Assembly (NCBI RefSeq): GCF_030815095.1
Contig: NZ_JAUSWF010000002.1
Span: 115,291-179,290, forward strand
From: Aedoeadaptatus ivorii
GTDB lineage: Bacteria; Bacillota; Clostridia; Tissierellales; Peptoniphilaceae
Reading direction: 5' to 3'
Length of the DNA: 64,000 nucleotides
The notes under the pieces are model-generated. The model was not told the DNA's origin. It worked only from the letters and a program-made list of their open reading frames with translations, and did no database searches. This document shows, piece by piece, positions 14,455 to 21,890 of the stretch. The translations under genes were made by a program, and so were the position numbers. Numbering within the stretch: the first letter of the stretch is position 1; the number at the start of each line of letters is the position of its first letter.

Positions 14455-15200
14455 TATAGATCCTCCCCGTTGCGCAGATTTCCTAAGGGATAGTAGGGAA
14501 TCATGTTGTCTTCTAACCATTTCAATGCTTCTGTCGGAGGCAGACCCCAGTTGGTCGGGCAGGTAGAAAGAACTTCTACGATGCCGAATCCCGTGCCTTC
14601 GAGTTGCAGTTTGAAGCATTCCATAATCGCCTTTTTGGCCTTGCGGATGTTTGCGGGCGTGTTGACGGCAACGCGTTCGACGAATTTAGCGCCGTTGATG
14701 GTTGCGAGCATTTCGGCGATGCGGATGGGACGTCCGGCCCAAGCTTCGTCGCGGCCGTAGGGGCTGGTGGTAGTCTTTTGGCCGACCAAGGTGGTGGGCG
14801 CCATTTGACCGCCGGTCATGCCGTAGATGGCGTTGTTGACGAAGATGGTGGAAATGTGTTCGCCTCTGTGGGCGGCTTGTACGATTTCGCCCGAGCCGAT
14901 GGAGGCCAAGTCCCCGTCACCTTGGTAGGTGAAGACGAATTTGTCGGGGGTGGAGCGCTTGATACCCGTAGCGACTGCCGGTGCACGGCCGTGTGCAGCT
15001 TCGAACATGTCGCAGTTAAAGTATTTGTAAGCGAGTACGGAACATCCTACCGGTGCGATACCGATGGCATTGCCCGTCAGGCCGAGTTCTTCCAGACATT
15101 CAGCGACCAATTTGTGCACTACGCCGTGGGTACAACCGGGGCAGTAGTGGGTCGGCATATCGGTGAGTGCTTTGCTTCTGGTGTAGAGTAGTTTTTCCAT
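14454..15200 (-). CDS. 2-oxoacid:ferredoxin oxidoreductase, beta (TPP-binding) subunit
   Basis: 248 residues with HYCPGCTHGVVHKL near the N-terminus (cluster/TPP region) and the thiamine pyrophosphate/Mg motif GDGDLASIG followed 25 residues later by NNAIYGMTGGQ. It carries the catalytic thiamine chemistry. A 1-base gap separates it from the alpha subunit and a 1-base overlap joins it to gamma. Similar in architecture to VorA/KorB. TGGAGGCGTAAA precedes the start. Confidence 0.91.
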   Translation of the reverse strand: MEKLLYTRSKALTDMPTHYCPGCTHGVVHKLVAECLEELGLTGNAIGIAPVGCSVLAYKYFNCDMFEAAHGRAPAVATGIKRSTPDKFVFTYQGDGDLASIGSGEIVQAAHRGEHISTIFVNNAIYGMTGGQMAPTTLVGQKTTTSPYGRDEAWAGRPIRIAEMLATINGAKFVERVAVNTPANIRKAKKAIMECFKLQLEGTGFGIVEVLSTCPTNWGLPPTEALKWLEDNMIPYYPLGNLRNGEDL

Positions 15201-15201
15201 T

Positions 15202-16260
15202 TTACGCCTCCAATAGCTTTAAGGCCACTTCTGCGATTTCTTCCGCGGAAGGAATCATACCGCCTTGGCGACCATAGAATTCTACGGGCAGTTTACCGTT
15301 AACGGCGAGACGTACGTCTTCGACCATTTGACCTTGGTTCAATTCCACGTCGAGGATGACCTTACAGTCTTTGTTGATCTTTTCGTACGCTTCGCTGGGG
15401 AAGGGCCACAGAGTAATGGGGCGGATGAATCCGACTTTGTAGCCTTTTTCCTTGAGGATGTCTCCGGCGGAACGGCAGATACGGCTGGTGGTACCGAAAG
15501 CGGTAAATACGATGTCCGCATCTTCTACGTCGATGACTTCGACGCGTTTTTCCTTGTCGGAGATTTCTTTATATTTTGCGATCAGCTTCTTGTTGTGGGC
15601 TTCGAGCTCTTCGGGAGAGAGGTAGAGGGAGTTGATGATGTGGGGCTCTCTTTCGCCCTTGGTTCCCATTGCCGCCCAGTCGGAGTGATCGTAGGTGGTG
15701 ACTTCGTGTTCTTCGAATTCAACCGGTTCCATCATTTGTCCGAGCATACCGTCGCCACAGAGGATAACCGGGGTGCGGTATTTGTCGGCGAGGTCGAAAC
15801 CGAGGTGAATCAGATTTACCATTTCCTGAATGGATGCCGGTGCGAGGGTGATGGTGCGGTAGTCACCGTTTCCGCCGCCGCGGGTGGATTGGAAATAGTC
15901 CGTTTGCGAAGGTTGAATGGATCCGAGACCCGGGCCCCCACGCATCATGTTGACGATCATGCAGGGCAGTTCGGATGCGGCGATATAGCTGATTCCTTCT
16001 TGCATCAGAGAAACCCCGGGAGAAGAGGAACTGGTTGCCACGCGGGTTCCGGTACCGGCGGAACCGTAGAGCATATTGATCGCGGCGACTTCGGATTCGG
16101 CTTGTAAGAAAGTACCGCCGATCTTCGGCAACTCTCTCGCTAAGTACTCGGGAACTTCGGATTGCGGGGTGATGGGGTATGCAAAGAACGTTTTGCATCC
16201 TGCGGCGATCATAGCCGCGCCGACTGCTTCGTTACCTTTGATTAAAACTTTTTCAGACAT
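15202..16260 (-). CDS. vorB: 2-oxoacid:ferredoxin oxidoreductase, alpha subunit (VorB-like)
   Basis: 352 residues: KGNEAVGAAMIAAGCKTFFA and YPITPQSEVPEYLA at the N-terminus, then SSSSPGVSLMQEGISYIAA and NMMRGGPGLGSIQPSQTDYF, all characteristic of the pyrimidine-binding domain, plus a C-terminal transketolase-like domain. Sequence features and length fit 3-methyl-2-oxobutanoate dehydrogenase subunit VorB, so oxidation of branched-chain 2-oxoacids from valine, leucine and isoleucine is the best guess; 2-oxoglutarate is the alternative. It acts in the cytoplasm in amino-acid fermentation. Confidence 0.88.
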   Translation of the reverse strand: MSEKVLIKGNEAVGAAMIAAGCKTFFAYPITPQSEVPEYLARELPKIGGTFLQAESEVAAINMLYGSAGTGTRVATSSSSPGVSLMQEGISYIAASELPCMIVNMMRGGPGLGSIQPSQTDYFQSTRGGGNGDYRTITLAPASIQEMVNLIHLGFDLADKYRTPVILCGDGMLGQMMEPVEFEEHEVTTYDHSDWAAMGTKGEREPHIINSLYLSPEELEAHNKKLIAKYKEISDKEKRVEVIDVEDADIVFTAFGTTSRICRSAGDILKEKGYKVGFIRPITLWPFPSEAYEKINKDCKVILDVELNQGQMVEDVRLAVNGKLPVEFYGRQGGMIPSAEEIAEVALKLLEA

Positions 16261-16273
16261 TCTATGACTCCTT

Positions 16274-16495
16274 TCACTCTTCTATGCGGTAGACGCTGAT
16301 TACAGAGTCAGGGCAGATGATCGCACAGCTTTGGCATGCGATACAATCTTCCGGATTTTTCGCATAGGCGGGTCTGTAGCCCTTCGGGTTCAATTCATCG
16401 GTTTTGAGAGCCAAAACATCTTTCGGGCAGACCGATACGCAAAGACTGCAGCCTTTGCAGTAATCTTGATCGAAAGTGACTTTTCCTTTTGCCAT
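16274..16495 (-). CDS. 2-oxoacid:ferredoxin oxidoreductase, delta (ferredoxin-like) subunit
   Basis: 73 residues with two [4Fe-4S] motifs: CKGCSLCVSVCPK and CIACQSCAIICPD. It passes electrons from the thiamine/cluster site to free ferredoxin. The start is ATG 16495 behind GGAGGAAAAAT; the longer frame to 16519 overlaps the upstream gene and lacks a ribosome site. Order delta-alpha-beta-gamma is the normal VOR/KOR layout. Confidence 0.9.
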   Translation of the reverse strand: MAKGKVTFDQDYCKGCSLCVSVCPKDVLALKTDELNPKGYRPAYAKNPEDCIACQSCAIICPDSVISVYRIEE

Positions 16496-16506
16496 ATTTT
16501 TCCTCC

Positions 16507-17190
16507 TTATAGCATCCATTGATCCCTAAAATAGAGATCGATGGGAAGAATATAGAGATCGGGGAAATGTGCCTGTACTTCGGGCACCAACTCGCGCTTG
16601 CAGACCGTACCCAATAGGGGCAGGCCCGTAATGTCGCTGACCTGTTCGGCGAGGTCTAAGCCGCCGATGACGTCTTCGGCCGTGGTGTCTTTGAGGAAAT
16701 GCGAGGTATTGAACAAGCCGGTAATTTGGGTATGGCTCGTCGCCTGGGTCATTTCCATAAATTCGATCACCTGTTCCGGCGTCTTGGTCTCCGGACGGTT
16801 GGAGTTGATGACGAAGATCTGTTCGTATCCCGTTTCCTCCAAGGTGGGGTAGTAGCGGGCGAGGGCACGTGCACCGGAAGGATTGCCGCCGACGTCGATA
16901 ATGACGCGACCGTGACCGCTAGCGATGGCGGCATCGATGGCCGGGTCCAACGCGGGGATGTCCAAGGTCTTTGCCTTTGTCGCGGTGTAGAGGGCCTTGA
17001 TGCCGTGTTCCTCGAGAAACGTATCCTTATCCCGAATTCGGAAGTACGTATTGATGATATCGAGGTCGACGATCGTCACCTGTTCTCCCTGTTCTGCGAG
17101 CTGTAAGCCTAAGTTGATGGACATTTCTGTCTTACCGCTGCCGAAGTGACCGGTAATGATAAGAATCCTGTGATGCTTCTTCCAATCCAT
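16507..17190 (-). CDS. P-loop ATP-binding protein heading the oxidoreductase operon
   Basis: 227 residues of the SIMIBI/MinD-like class: GHFGSGKTEMSINLGLQLA (Walker A), then VTIVDLDIINTYF (switch/Walker B region) and RVIIDVGGNPSGARALARY. It is the first gene of the five-gene ferredoxin oxidoreductase operon; only 11 bases separate it from the delta subunit. The fold suggests a regulatory or assembly ATPase, perhaps for cluster or subunit maturation of the complex. That role is an inference from position; no biochemical function is known to me. Confidence 0.8.
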   Translation of the reverse strand: MDWKKHHRILIITGHFGSGKTEMSINLGLQLAEQGEQVTIVDLDIINTYFRIRDKDTFLEEHGIKALYTATKAKTLDIPALDPAIDAAIASGHGRVIIDVGGNPSGARALARYYPTLEETGYEQIFVINSNRPETKTPEQVIEFMEMTQATSHTQITGLFNTSHFLKDTTAEDVIGGLDLAEQVSDITGLPLLGTVCKRELVPEVQAHFPDLYILPIDLYFRDQWML

Positions 17191-17395
17191 ATTTTCTTCC
17201 TTTCTTAAAAGAATCGCAGCAAGAAAACGTTTACACTACGGTACAATGTTTTCCGGCTAAGATCAATATACCATAGAATCGGAAAATGGGAAAGCCTTAC
17301 TAAAGTTTTTTCACTGCAAGGCGCGAAAGTTTGAGGATTCGACAAAATGGATATGAACTAAATTGTCGGAAAGTATATTGGGAAAGGGTTGGACG

Positions 17396-17758
17396 ATGAA
17401 TCGCAATAAACGAGAATATAACAGAGCTACACGAGAATTATACAGTTTTCCCCGCGGGAAAACCGCCACTAAGGACGAAGGGGAATCCATACAAGCGGTA
17501 CGCGCCTACCGCCGCCGTCGTCGTTCGGTGACGCTGTGGTTGCCGGCGGCGCAGATGCCGCTTACGATCGGCAGTCTCGTGCTGAAAAGTGCGGTATACG
17601 GGACGAAAAAAAGCTTTTCCGTCGCAAAATACGTGCAAAGGATGCACGGGGCCTTTCGCAGACCCGCCCTTGAGGTGAAAGACCTGGATCTTGCGATCCA
17701 AAGGACCAATGCGTCGCTCAGAAAACAGCGGAAGGAAACCGATATTGACGGCAGATAG
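17396..17758 (+). CDS. Unknown basic protein next to the Crp/Fnr regulator
   Basis: 120 residues from ATG 17396 behind AAAGGG. Very basic: an RAYRRRRR patch around residue 45, a short hydrophobic stretch (SVTLWLPAAQMPLTIGSLVL), and a charged helical tail ending LRKQRKETDIDGR. I do not recognise it. Its 3' end overlaps the likely TTG start of the regulator by 14 bases, so the two are co-transcribed. An inverted repeat CGACAA-N17-TTGTCG (17340-17368) lies just upstream and may be an operator. Confidence 0.6.
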   Translation: MNRNKREYNRATRELYSFPRGKTATKDEGESIQAVRAYRRRRRSVTLWLPAAQMPLTIGSLVLKSAVYGTKKSFSVAKYVQRMHGAFRRPALEVKDLDLAIQRTNASLRKQRKETDIDGR

Positions 17759-18395
17759 CATGCTTTTTCGCGGCATCGACGACTCGAAGCGCGAACGCCT
17801 ATTGCGGGAACTGGGCGCCGAACGCAGGCATTACGCCGCAGACAGCTATATTTTTCACCAGGAAGAGGAGAGCGCGGGGGCCTATATTTTGCTCGCGGGC
17901 TCGGTGGAGGTGGAGCGGATCTCGGCATCGGGACGGCGGCAGATGATCAACCGCTTTACCGAGCCGGGCACGGTGTTCGGCGAGGTATATACCTTTTTGG
18001 AGGATCATCCCTACGATTTCGGCTGCGTAAGCCGCAAGGAATCGGAGGTGTTGTTTTTGCCCAAGACCGCCTTTGACCGGAGAAACGGCGAAATCGCCGA
18101 CCGATTGGTGCGCAATATGCTCGCAATTATGTCGCAAAAGGCGTATTTTTTGAATCTGAAGATGCTGGTACACAGCGCCGGGAGCATTCGGAAGAAGATT
18201 ATCCTCTATGTATTGCACGAAAATCCGGAGGGCGAGGGGATGCTTCCCTTAAATCGAGAGGAACTCGCGGAGTATTTGGCGGTGCCGCGGCCGAGCCTTT
18301 CCCGCGAACTCGGAAAGATGCAGCGGGAGGGACTGATTCGGACGGAAGGAAAGTATGTGCGGTTCGATCCCGAGGTGTTGGAAGAATTTTTGTAA
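17745..18395 (+). CDS. Crp/Fnr family transcriptional regulator, probable hcp activator
   Basis: About 216 residues: a cyclic-nucleotide-binding-type beta-barrel (GAYILLAGSVEVERI, then GTVFGEVYTFLEDHPYDF), a dimer helix, and a C-terminal winged helix (REELAEYLAVPRPSLSRELGKMQREGLIR). No N-terminal Cys cluster, so it is not a classical FNR iron-sulfur sensor; HcpR-like heme or NO sensing is possible. TTG 17745 has AAGGA 8 bases upstream; ATG 17760 is an alternative without a ribosome site. Only about 100 bases separate it from hcp, whose promoter carries a matching palindrome. Confidence 0.85.
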   Translation: MTADSMLFRGIDDSKRERLLRELGAERRHYAADSYIFHQEEESAGAYILLAGSVEVERISASGRRQMINRFTEPGTVFGEVYTFLEDHPYDFGCVSRKESEVLFLPKTAFDRRNGEIADRLVRNMLAIMSQKAYFLNLKMLVHSAGSIRKKIILYVLHENPEGEGMLPLNREELAEYLAVPRPSLSRELGKMQREGLIRTEGKYVRFDPEVLEEFL

Positions 18396-18408
18396 AAGAG
18401 GACAAAGG

Positions 18409-18450
18409 GTAACATTAGTTACGGTACAGAAAGAAGATTGGTTGTATAAT
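18409..18450 (+). promoter_or_regulatory. hcp promoter with Crp/Fnr-type operator at -41.5
   Basis: Perfect -10 TATAAT (18445-18450) without a recognisable -35 hexamer. The perfect palindrome GTAAC-ATTA-GTTAC (18409-18422, centre 18415.5) sits where a class II Crp/Fnr activator binds: with a start 7 bases after the -10 (18457), the centre is at -41.5. This spacing predicts activation by the regulator encoded immediately upstream. Confidence 0.72.
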
Positions 18451-18498
18451 CGAAGCATCGAATGGAGCTATGCAACAAAAGAAACCGGGAGGTAGTAT

Positions 18499-20118
18499 AT
18501 GTTTTGTTATCAATGCCAAGAGACCGTAAGAAACAAGGGTTGTACCGTAAAGGGCGTCTGTGGAAAGACCGCCGAGGTGGCCGATCTGCAAGACGTTTTG
18601 ATCTATGTAACCAAGGGATTAGCGCAGGTGTATAATCGCCTGGGCGAAAAGAATGTCGAAGTCGAGGACCGCATCGCCGACAATTTGTTTACGACGATTA
18701 CCAATGCGAATTTCAACCCCGAAAAGGTAGAGGAATTTATCGTAGATACTTTGGATATGAAAAAGTCGCTCCTCGCTTCTATCGACGATCTCGAAAGCCT
18801 GCCGAAAGAGGCCGGATTCGATATGCGCGACGGATTGAGTGAAGCGGCGAAGGCGGAATACATCGGCGTGCTCGCCACCGAAGACGAGGACGTGCGTTCC
18901 CTGCGCGAGCTGATTACTTACGGCCTGAAGGGCATGGCGGCCTATATCCGCCACGCCAATGTGCTGGGGTATCGAGACGACGACGTCCACGCCTTTATGG
19001 CGGATGCCCTCGAAAAGATCACCGACGACAGCCTAAACGTCGAGGATTTGGTGAATTTGACCCTCCAAACCGGCGAACACGGCGTCAAGGCCATGGCGCT
19101 CTTGGACGCAGCCAACACCGGCCGTTACGGCCATCCGGAGATTACCGAGGTCTCGCTCGAACCCAGAGACAATCCGGGCATTTTGATTTCGGGCCACGAC
19201 CTGGGGGATATGGAAGCGCTGCTGCAACAGACCGAAGGCACCGGCGTAGATGTATACACCCACTCGGAAATGTTGCCCGCGAATTACTACCCCGCCTTTA
19301 AGAAGTACGACCACTTCGTCGGCAATTACGGCGGCAGCTGGTGGCACCAACGGGAGGAGTTTAAGAGCTTTAACGGCCCGATTTTGATGACGACCAACTG
19401 TATCGTTCCCCCGAAGGACGACAGTTATATCGACCGCTTATATACCACCGGCGTCGCCAGCTATCCCGGCGCGACCTTTATCGAAGGCGAGCTCGGAAAG
19501 GACAAGGACTTCTCGGCGCTGATCGAGCAGGCAAAGAACTGCCCGGCGCCCGAAAAGATCGAAGAAGGCACCATCGTCGGCGGCTTTGCCCACAACCAGG
19601 TATTTGCCCTGGCGGATAAGGTGGTGGATGCGATCAAAAGCGGCGCTATCTCGAAATTCGTCGTCATGGGCGGCTGCGACGGCCGCCAAAGCGATCGCCT
19701 GTACTACGAAGAATTTGCCAAGGCGCTCCCCGATGATACGGTGATCCTCACCGCGGGCTGTGCGAAGTATCGCTACAACAAGTTCCACCTCGGCGACATC
19801 GACGGCATTCCCCGCGTATTGGACGCCGGTCAGTGCAACGACTCCTATTCCTTGGCGGTAATCGCCCTAAAGCTCAAGGAGATCTTCGGGCTCGAAGACA
19901 TCAACGAGCTGCCCATCGTCTATAATATCGCCTGGTACGAACAAAAAGCGGTGATCGTATTCTTGTCGCTGTTGGCTTTGGGCGTAAAGAATATCCACCT
20001 CGGACCGACACTGCCGGCATTTTTGAGCGAAAATGTGGTCAAGGTTTTGGTAGAAAACTTCCAAGTTTCCCCCATTACGACGGTAGAAGAAGACATTAAA
20101 AAACTCATTACGGCATAA
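18499..20118 (+). CDS. hcp: Hydroxylamine reductase (hybrid cluster protein)
   Basis: 539 residues, the standard length. The N-terminal cysteines C3-x2-C6-x8-C15-x5-C21 (within MFCYQCQETVRNKGCTVKG) form the cubane ligands. Later segments match the hybrid Fe-S-O cluster site: HSEMLPANYYPAF, then GGCDGRQSDRLYYEEFA, TAGCAKYRYNKF and DAGQCNDSYSLAVIALKL. Cytoplasmic; reduces hydroxylamine in vitro and is thought to act mainly as an NO reductase in nitrosative stress. GGGAGG precedes the ATG. Monocistronic: own promoter and a strong terminator. Confidence 0.96.
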   Translation: MFCYQCQETVRNKGCTVKGVCGKTAEVADLQDVLIYVTKGLAQVYNRLGEKNVEVEDRIADNLFTTITNANFNPEKVEEFIVDTLDMKKSLLASIDDLESLPKEAGFDMRDGLSEAAKAEYIGVLATEDEDVRSLRELITYGLKGMAAYIRHANVLGYRDDDVHAFMADALEKITDDSLNVEDLVNLTLQTGEHGVKAMALLDAANTGRYGHPEITEVSLEPRDNPGILISGHDLGDMEALLQQTEGTGVDVYTHSEMLPANYYPAFKKYDHFVGNYGGSWWHQREEFKSFNGPILMTTNCIVPPKDDSYIDRLYTTGVASYPGATFIEGELGKDKDFSALIEQAKNCPAPEKIEEGTIVGGFAHNQVFALADKVVDAIKSGAISKFVVMGGCDGRQSDRLYYEEFAKALPDDTVILTAGCAKYRYNKFHLGDIDGIPRVLDAGQCNDSYSLAVIALKLKEIFGLEDINELPIVYNIAWYEQKAVIVFLSLLALGVKNIHLGPTLPAFLSENVVKVLVENFQVSPITTVEEDIKKLITA

Positions 20119-20128
20119 ACGCGATTTC

Positions 20129-20162
20129 AAAAGGCAAGGCGCAAAAGCGCCTTGCCTTTTTT
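20129..20162. terminator. Strong bidirectional terminator between hcp and the kinase gene
   Basis: AAAAGGCAAGGCGC (20129-20142), AAAA loop, GCGCCTTGCCTTTT (20147-20160): a 14-bp perfect stem with a T-run. It serves hcp on plus and the guanylate-kinase-like gene on minus. Confidence 0.92.
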
Positions 20163-20171
20163 GTGTGCAGG

Positions 20172-20693
20172 CTATATGCGTGTAAGCACGCCTTCGATAT
20201 AGGTTTCGATCGTCTGTCGGATCGCATCCTCGCGGCCCGAGGCGTCGACGATCAGATCGCAGCGGCGATTGTCGATGCGCTCCGGCAGAAAACGGCCATT
20301 TTCTTTTCGGGCGAGGAGGCGCTGTGTACGCGCCTTCTCTTCGATGACAAAACAGATGCGCTTCGCCCCCATCGCCTGCACTTCCTTTGCGCCCGTATCG
20401 TCCAATACGACGACGGCGTGCCTGTTTTTGTCTTGAACCAGCGCATCGAGATCGGTCTTGGGAATGCCGTAGCAGGCGCCGTGGATTTCGGTGGTGGCGA
20501 GGAGGGCGCCGGCGCATTTTTTCTTAGAAAAGGCTTCGGCGGAGAGAAAATAATAATCCGCGCCGTCGATCTCGCCCGGGCGCGGCGGCCTCGTGGTGGC
20601 GGTGATCAATCGGAAGAAATCCGGTCGTTCGGCGAGGAATTCCGCCTGGGTGGTTTTTCCGGAGCCGGAGGGCCCCTGTATGACAAATAGCAT
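20172..20693 (-). CDS. Guanylate kinase-like P-loop kinase (divergent)
   Basis: 173 residues with Walker A IQGPSGSGKTT and the GMP-binding stretch TATTRPPRPGEIDGADYYFLS, both typical of guanylate kinase. It departs from canonical Gmk: the usual ILDIDVQGA segment reads VVLDDTGA, and it is about 25-30 residues short. It could be the housekeeping kinase in reduced form, or a paralogue. ATG 20693 has AGGAAG 7 bases upstream; GTG 20699 overlaps that site. It stands alone between a terminator and the gap promoter. Confidence 0.75.
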   Translation of the reverse strand: MLFVIQGPSGSGKTTQAEFLAERPDFFRLITATTRPPRPGEIDGADYYFLSAEAFSKKKCAGALLATTEIHGACYGIPKTDLDALVQDKNRHAVVVLDDTGAKEVQAMGAKRICFVIEEKARTQRLLARKENGRFLPERIDNRRCDLIVDASGREDAIRQTIETYIEGVLTRI

Positions 20694-20836
20694 AATCACT
20701 TCCTATCTTTCGGTTCCGTATCGCATAGATACCCTCTTTCTGATATGATGGAAACGTCGGCTCATCGTGTACTTTTTCCCGAGATGGGTATACTAGTACA
20801 GAACTTTATAAATACAGAAAACATAAGGAGGATACA

Positions 20837-21847
20837 ATGACGATTCGTGTAGGGGTGAACGGTTTCGGCCGCATCGGAAGAGACGTAATTCGAGGTATTC
20901 TGTTGCGCGAGGAACTTCCCTTTGAGCTGGTGGCACTCAATGCCAGCGGAGACTGGACGCTGATGGCCCACTTATTCAAATACGACACGGTATATCGCAA
21001 ATATCCCGGCGACATTCAGGTTGTCGACAAGGGATTCGAAATCGACGGCAAGCTGATTACGATTACGGACCAACGCGATCCCGCGCAAATCCCCTGGAAG
21101 GATATGGGCGTGGATTTGGTGATCGACACCACCGGCGCTTTTAAGGACAAAGAAGGCGTACAAAAGCACTTCGACGCCGGCGCGAAAAAGGTCATCGTCA
21201 CCGCACCCACCAAGGGCGAAGACATTACCATCGTAATGGGCGTAAACCACGATCAATATGATCCCGAAAAGCACCACTTCCTTTCCAATGCTTCTTGCAC
21301 CACCAACTGCATGGCACCGGTGACCAAGATCATTATGGACAACTTCGGCATCGAAAAGGGCATGATGACTACGGTACACGCCTATACCAACGACCAAAAC
21401 ATCCACGACGCAAAGCATAAAAAAGACTGGAGACGCGCCCGCGCCGCAGCGGAAAATATCATTCCCACCTCCACCGGCGCCGCCAAGGCGGTGGCACAGG
21501 TGTTGCCCGAGCTCGAAGGCAAATTGAACGGCTATGCGCTCCGCGTGCCCGTTCCCACCGGCTCCATCACCGATATGGTATTCGAACTCTCCAAGCCCGC
21601 GACGGCAGAAGAGATCAACGCCAAAGTGAAAGAAGCGGCGGAAGGTCCCATGAAGGGCTATTTGGAATACACCGAAGATCCCATCGTATCCAGCGACATC
21701 ATCGCCAATCCCCACGCTTCGATCTTCGATGCGTCCCTGACTTTGGCACAGGACAATTTCGTTAAGGTATTTTCCTGGTATGACAACGAATGGGGATACA
21801 GTCAAAGAGTCATCGACTTGGCAAGCTTGGTTGCAGAGAAGATGTAA
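20837..21847 (+). CDS. gap: Glyceraldehyde-3-phosphate dehydrogenase
   Basis: 336 residues; NAD(P) fold VGVNGFGRIGRDV, catalytic Cys in SNASCTTNCMAP, catalytic His and phosphate site in TVHAYTNDQ and IIPTSTGAAKAV. At the end of the second beta strand the sequence is VALNASGDW: the Asp that normally selects NAD (Asp32) is Ala, and the Leu-Pro pair of NAD enzymes (187-188) reads AK within IHDAKHKKD. Both are seen in NADP-using GapB-type enzymes, so cofactor use is open. First gene of the glycolytic operon; TAAGGAGGATACA precedes the ATG. A weak -10 TATACT is at 20789-20794. Confidence 0.96.
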   Translation: MTIRVGVNGFGRIGRDVIRGILLREELPFELVALNASGDWTLMAHLFKYDTVYRKYPGDIQVVDKGFEIDGKLITITDQRDPAQIPWKDMGVDLVIDTTGAFKDKEGVQKHFDAGAKKVIVTAPTKGEDITIVMGVNHDQYDPEKHHFLSNASCTTNCMAPVTKIIMDNFGIEKGMMTTVHAYTNDQNIHDAKHKKDWRRARAAAENIIPTSTGAAKAVAQVLPELEGKLNGYALRVPVPTGSITDMVFELSKPATAEEINAKVKEAAEGPMKGYLEYTEDPIVSSDIIANPHASIFDASLTLAQDNFVKVFSWYDNEWGYSQRVIDLASLVAEKM

Positions 21848-21853
21848 TACGGG

Positions 21854-21878
21854 TCGAGCTCTTACGGGCTCGATTTTT
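21854..21878 (+). terminator. Weak terminator/attenuator between gap and pgk
   Basis: TCGAGC (21854-21859), 8-base loop, GCTCGA (21868-21873), TTTTT. The short 6-bp stem suggests partial readthrough, which would give more gap than downstream transcript. Confidence 0.55.
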
Positions 21879-21890
21879 CTTGGAGGAATC

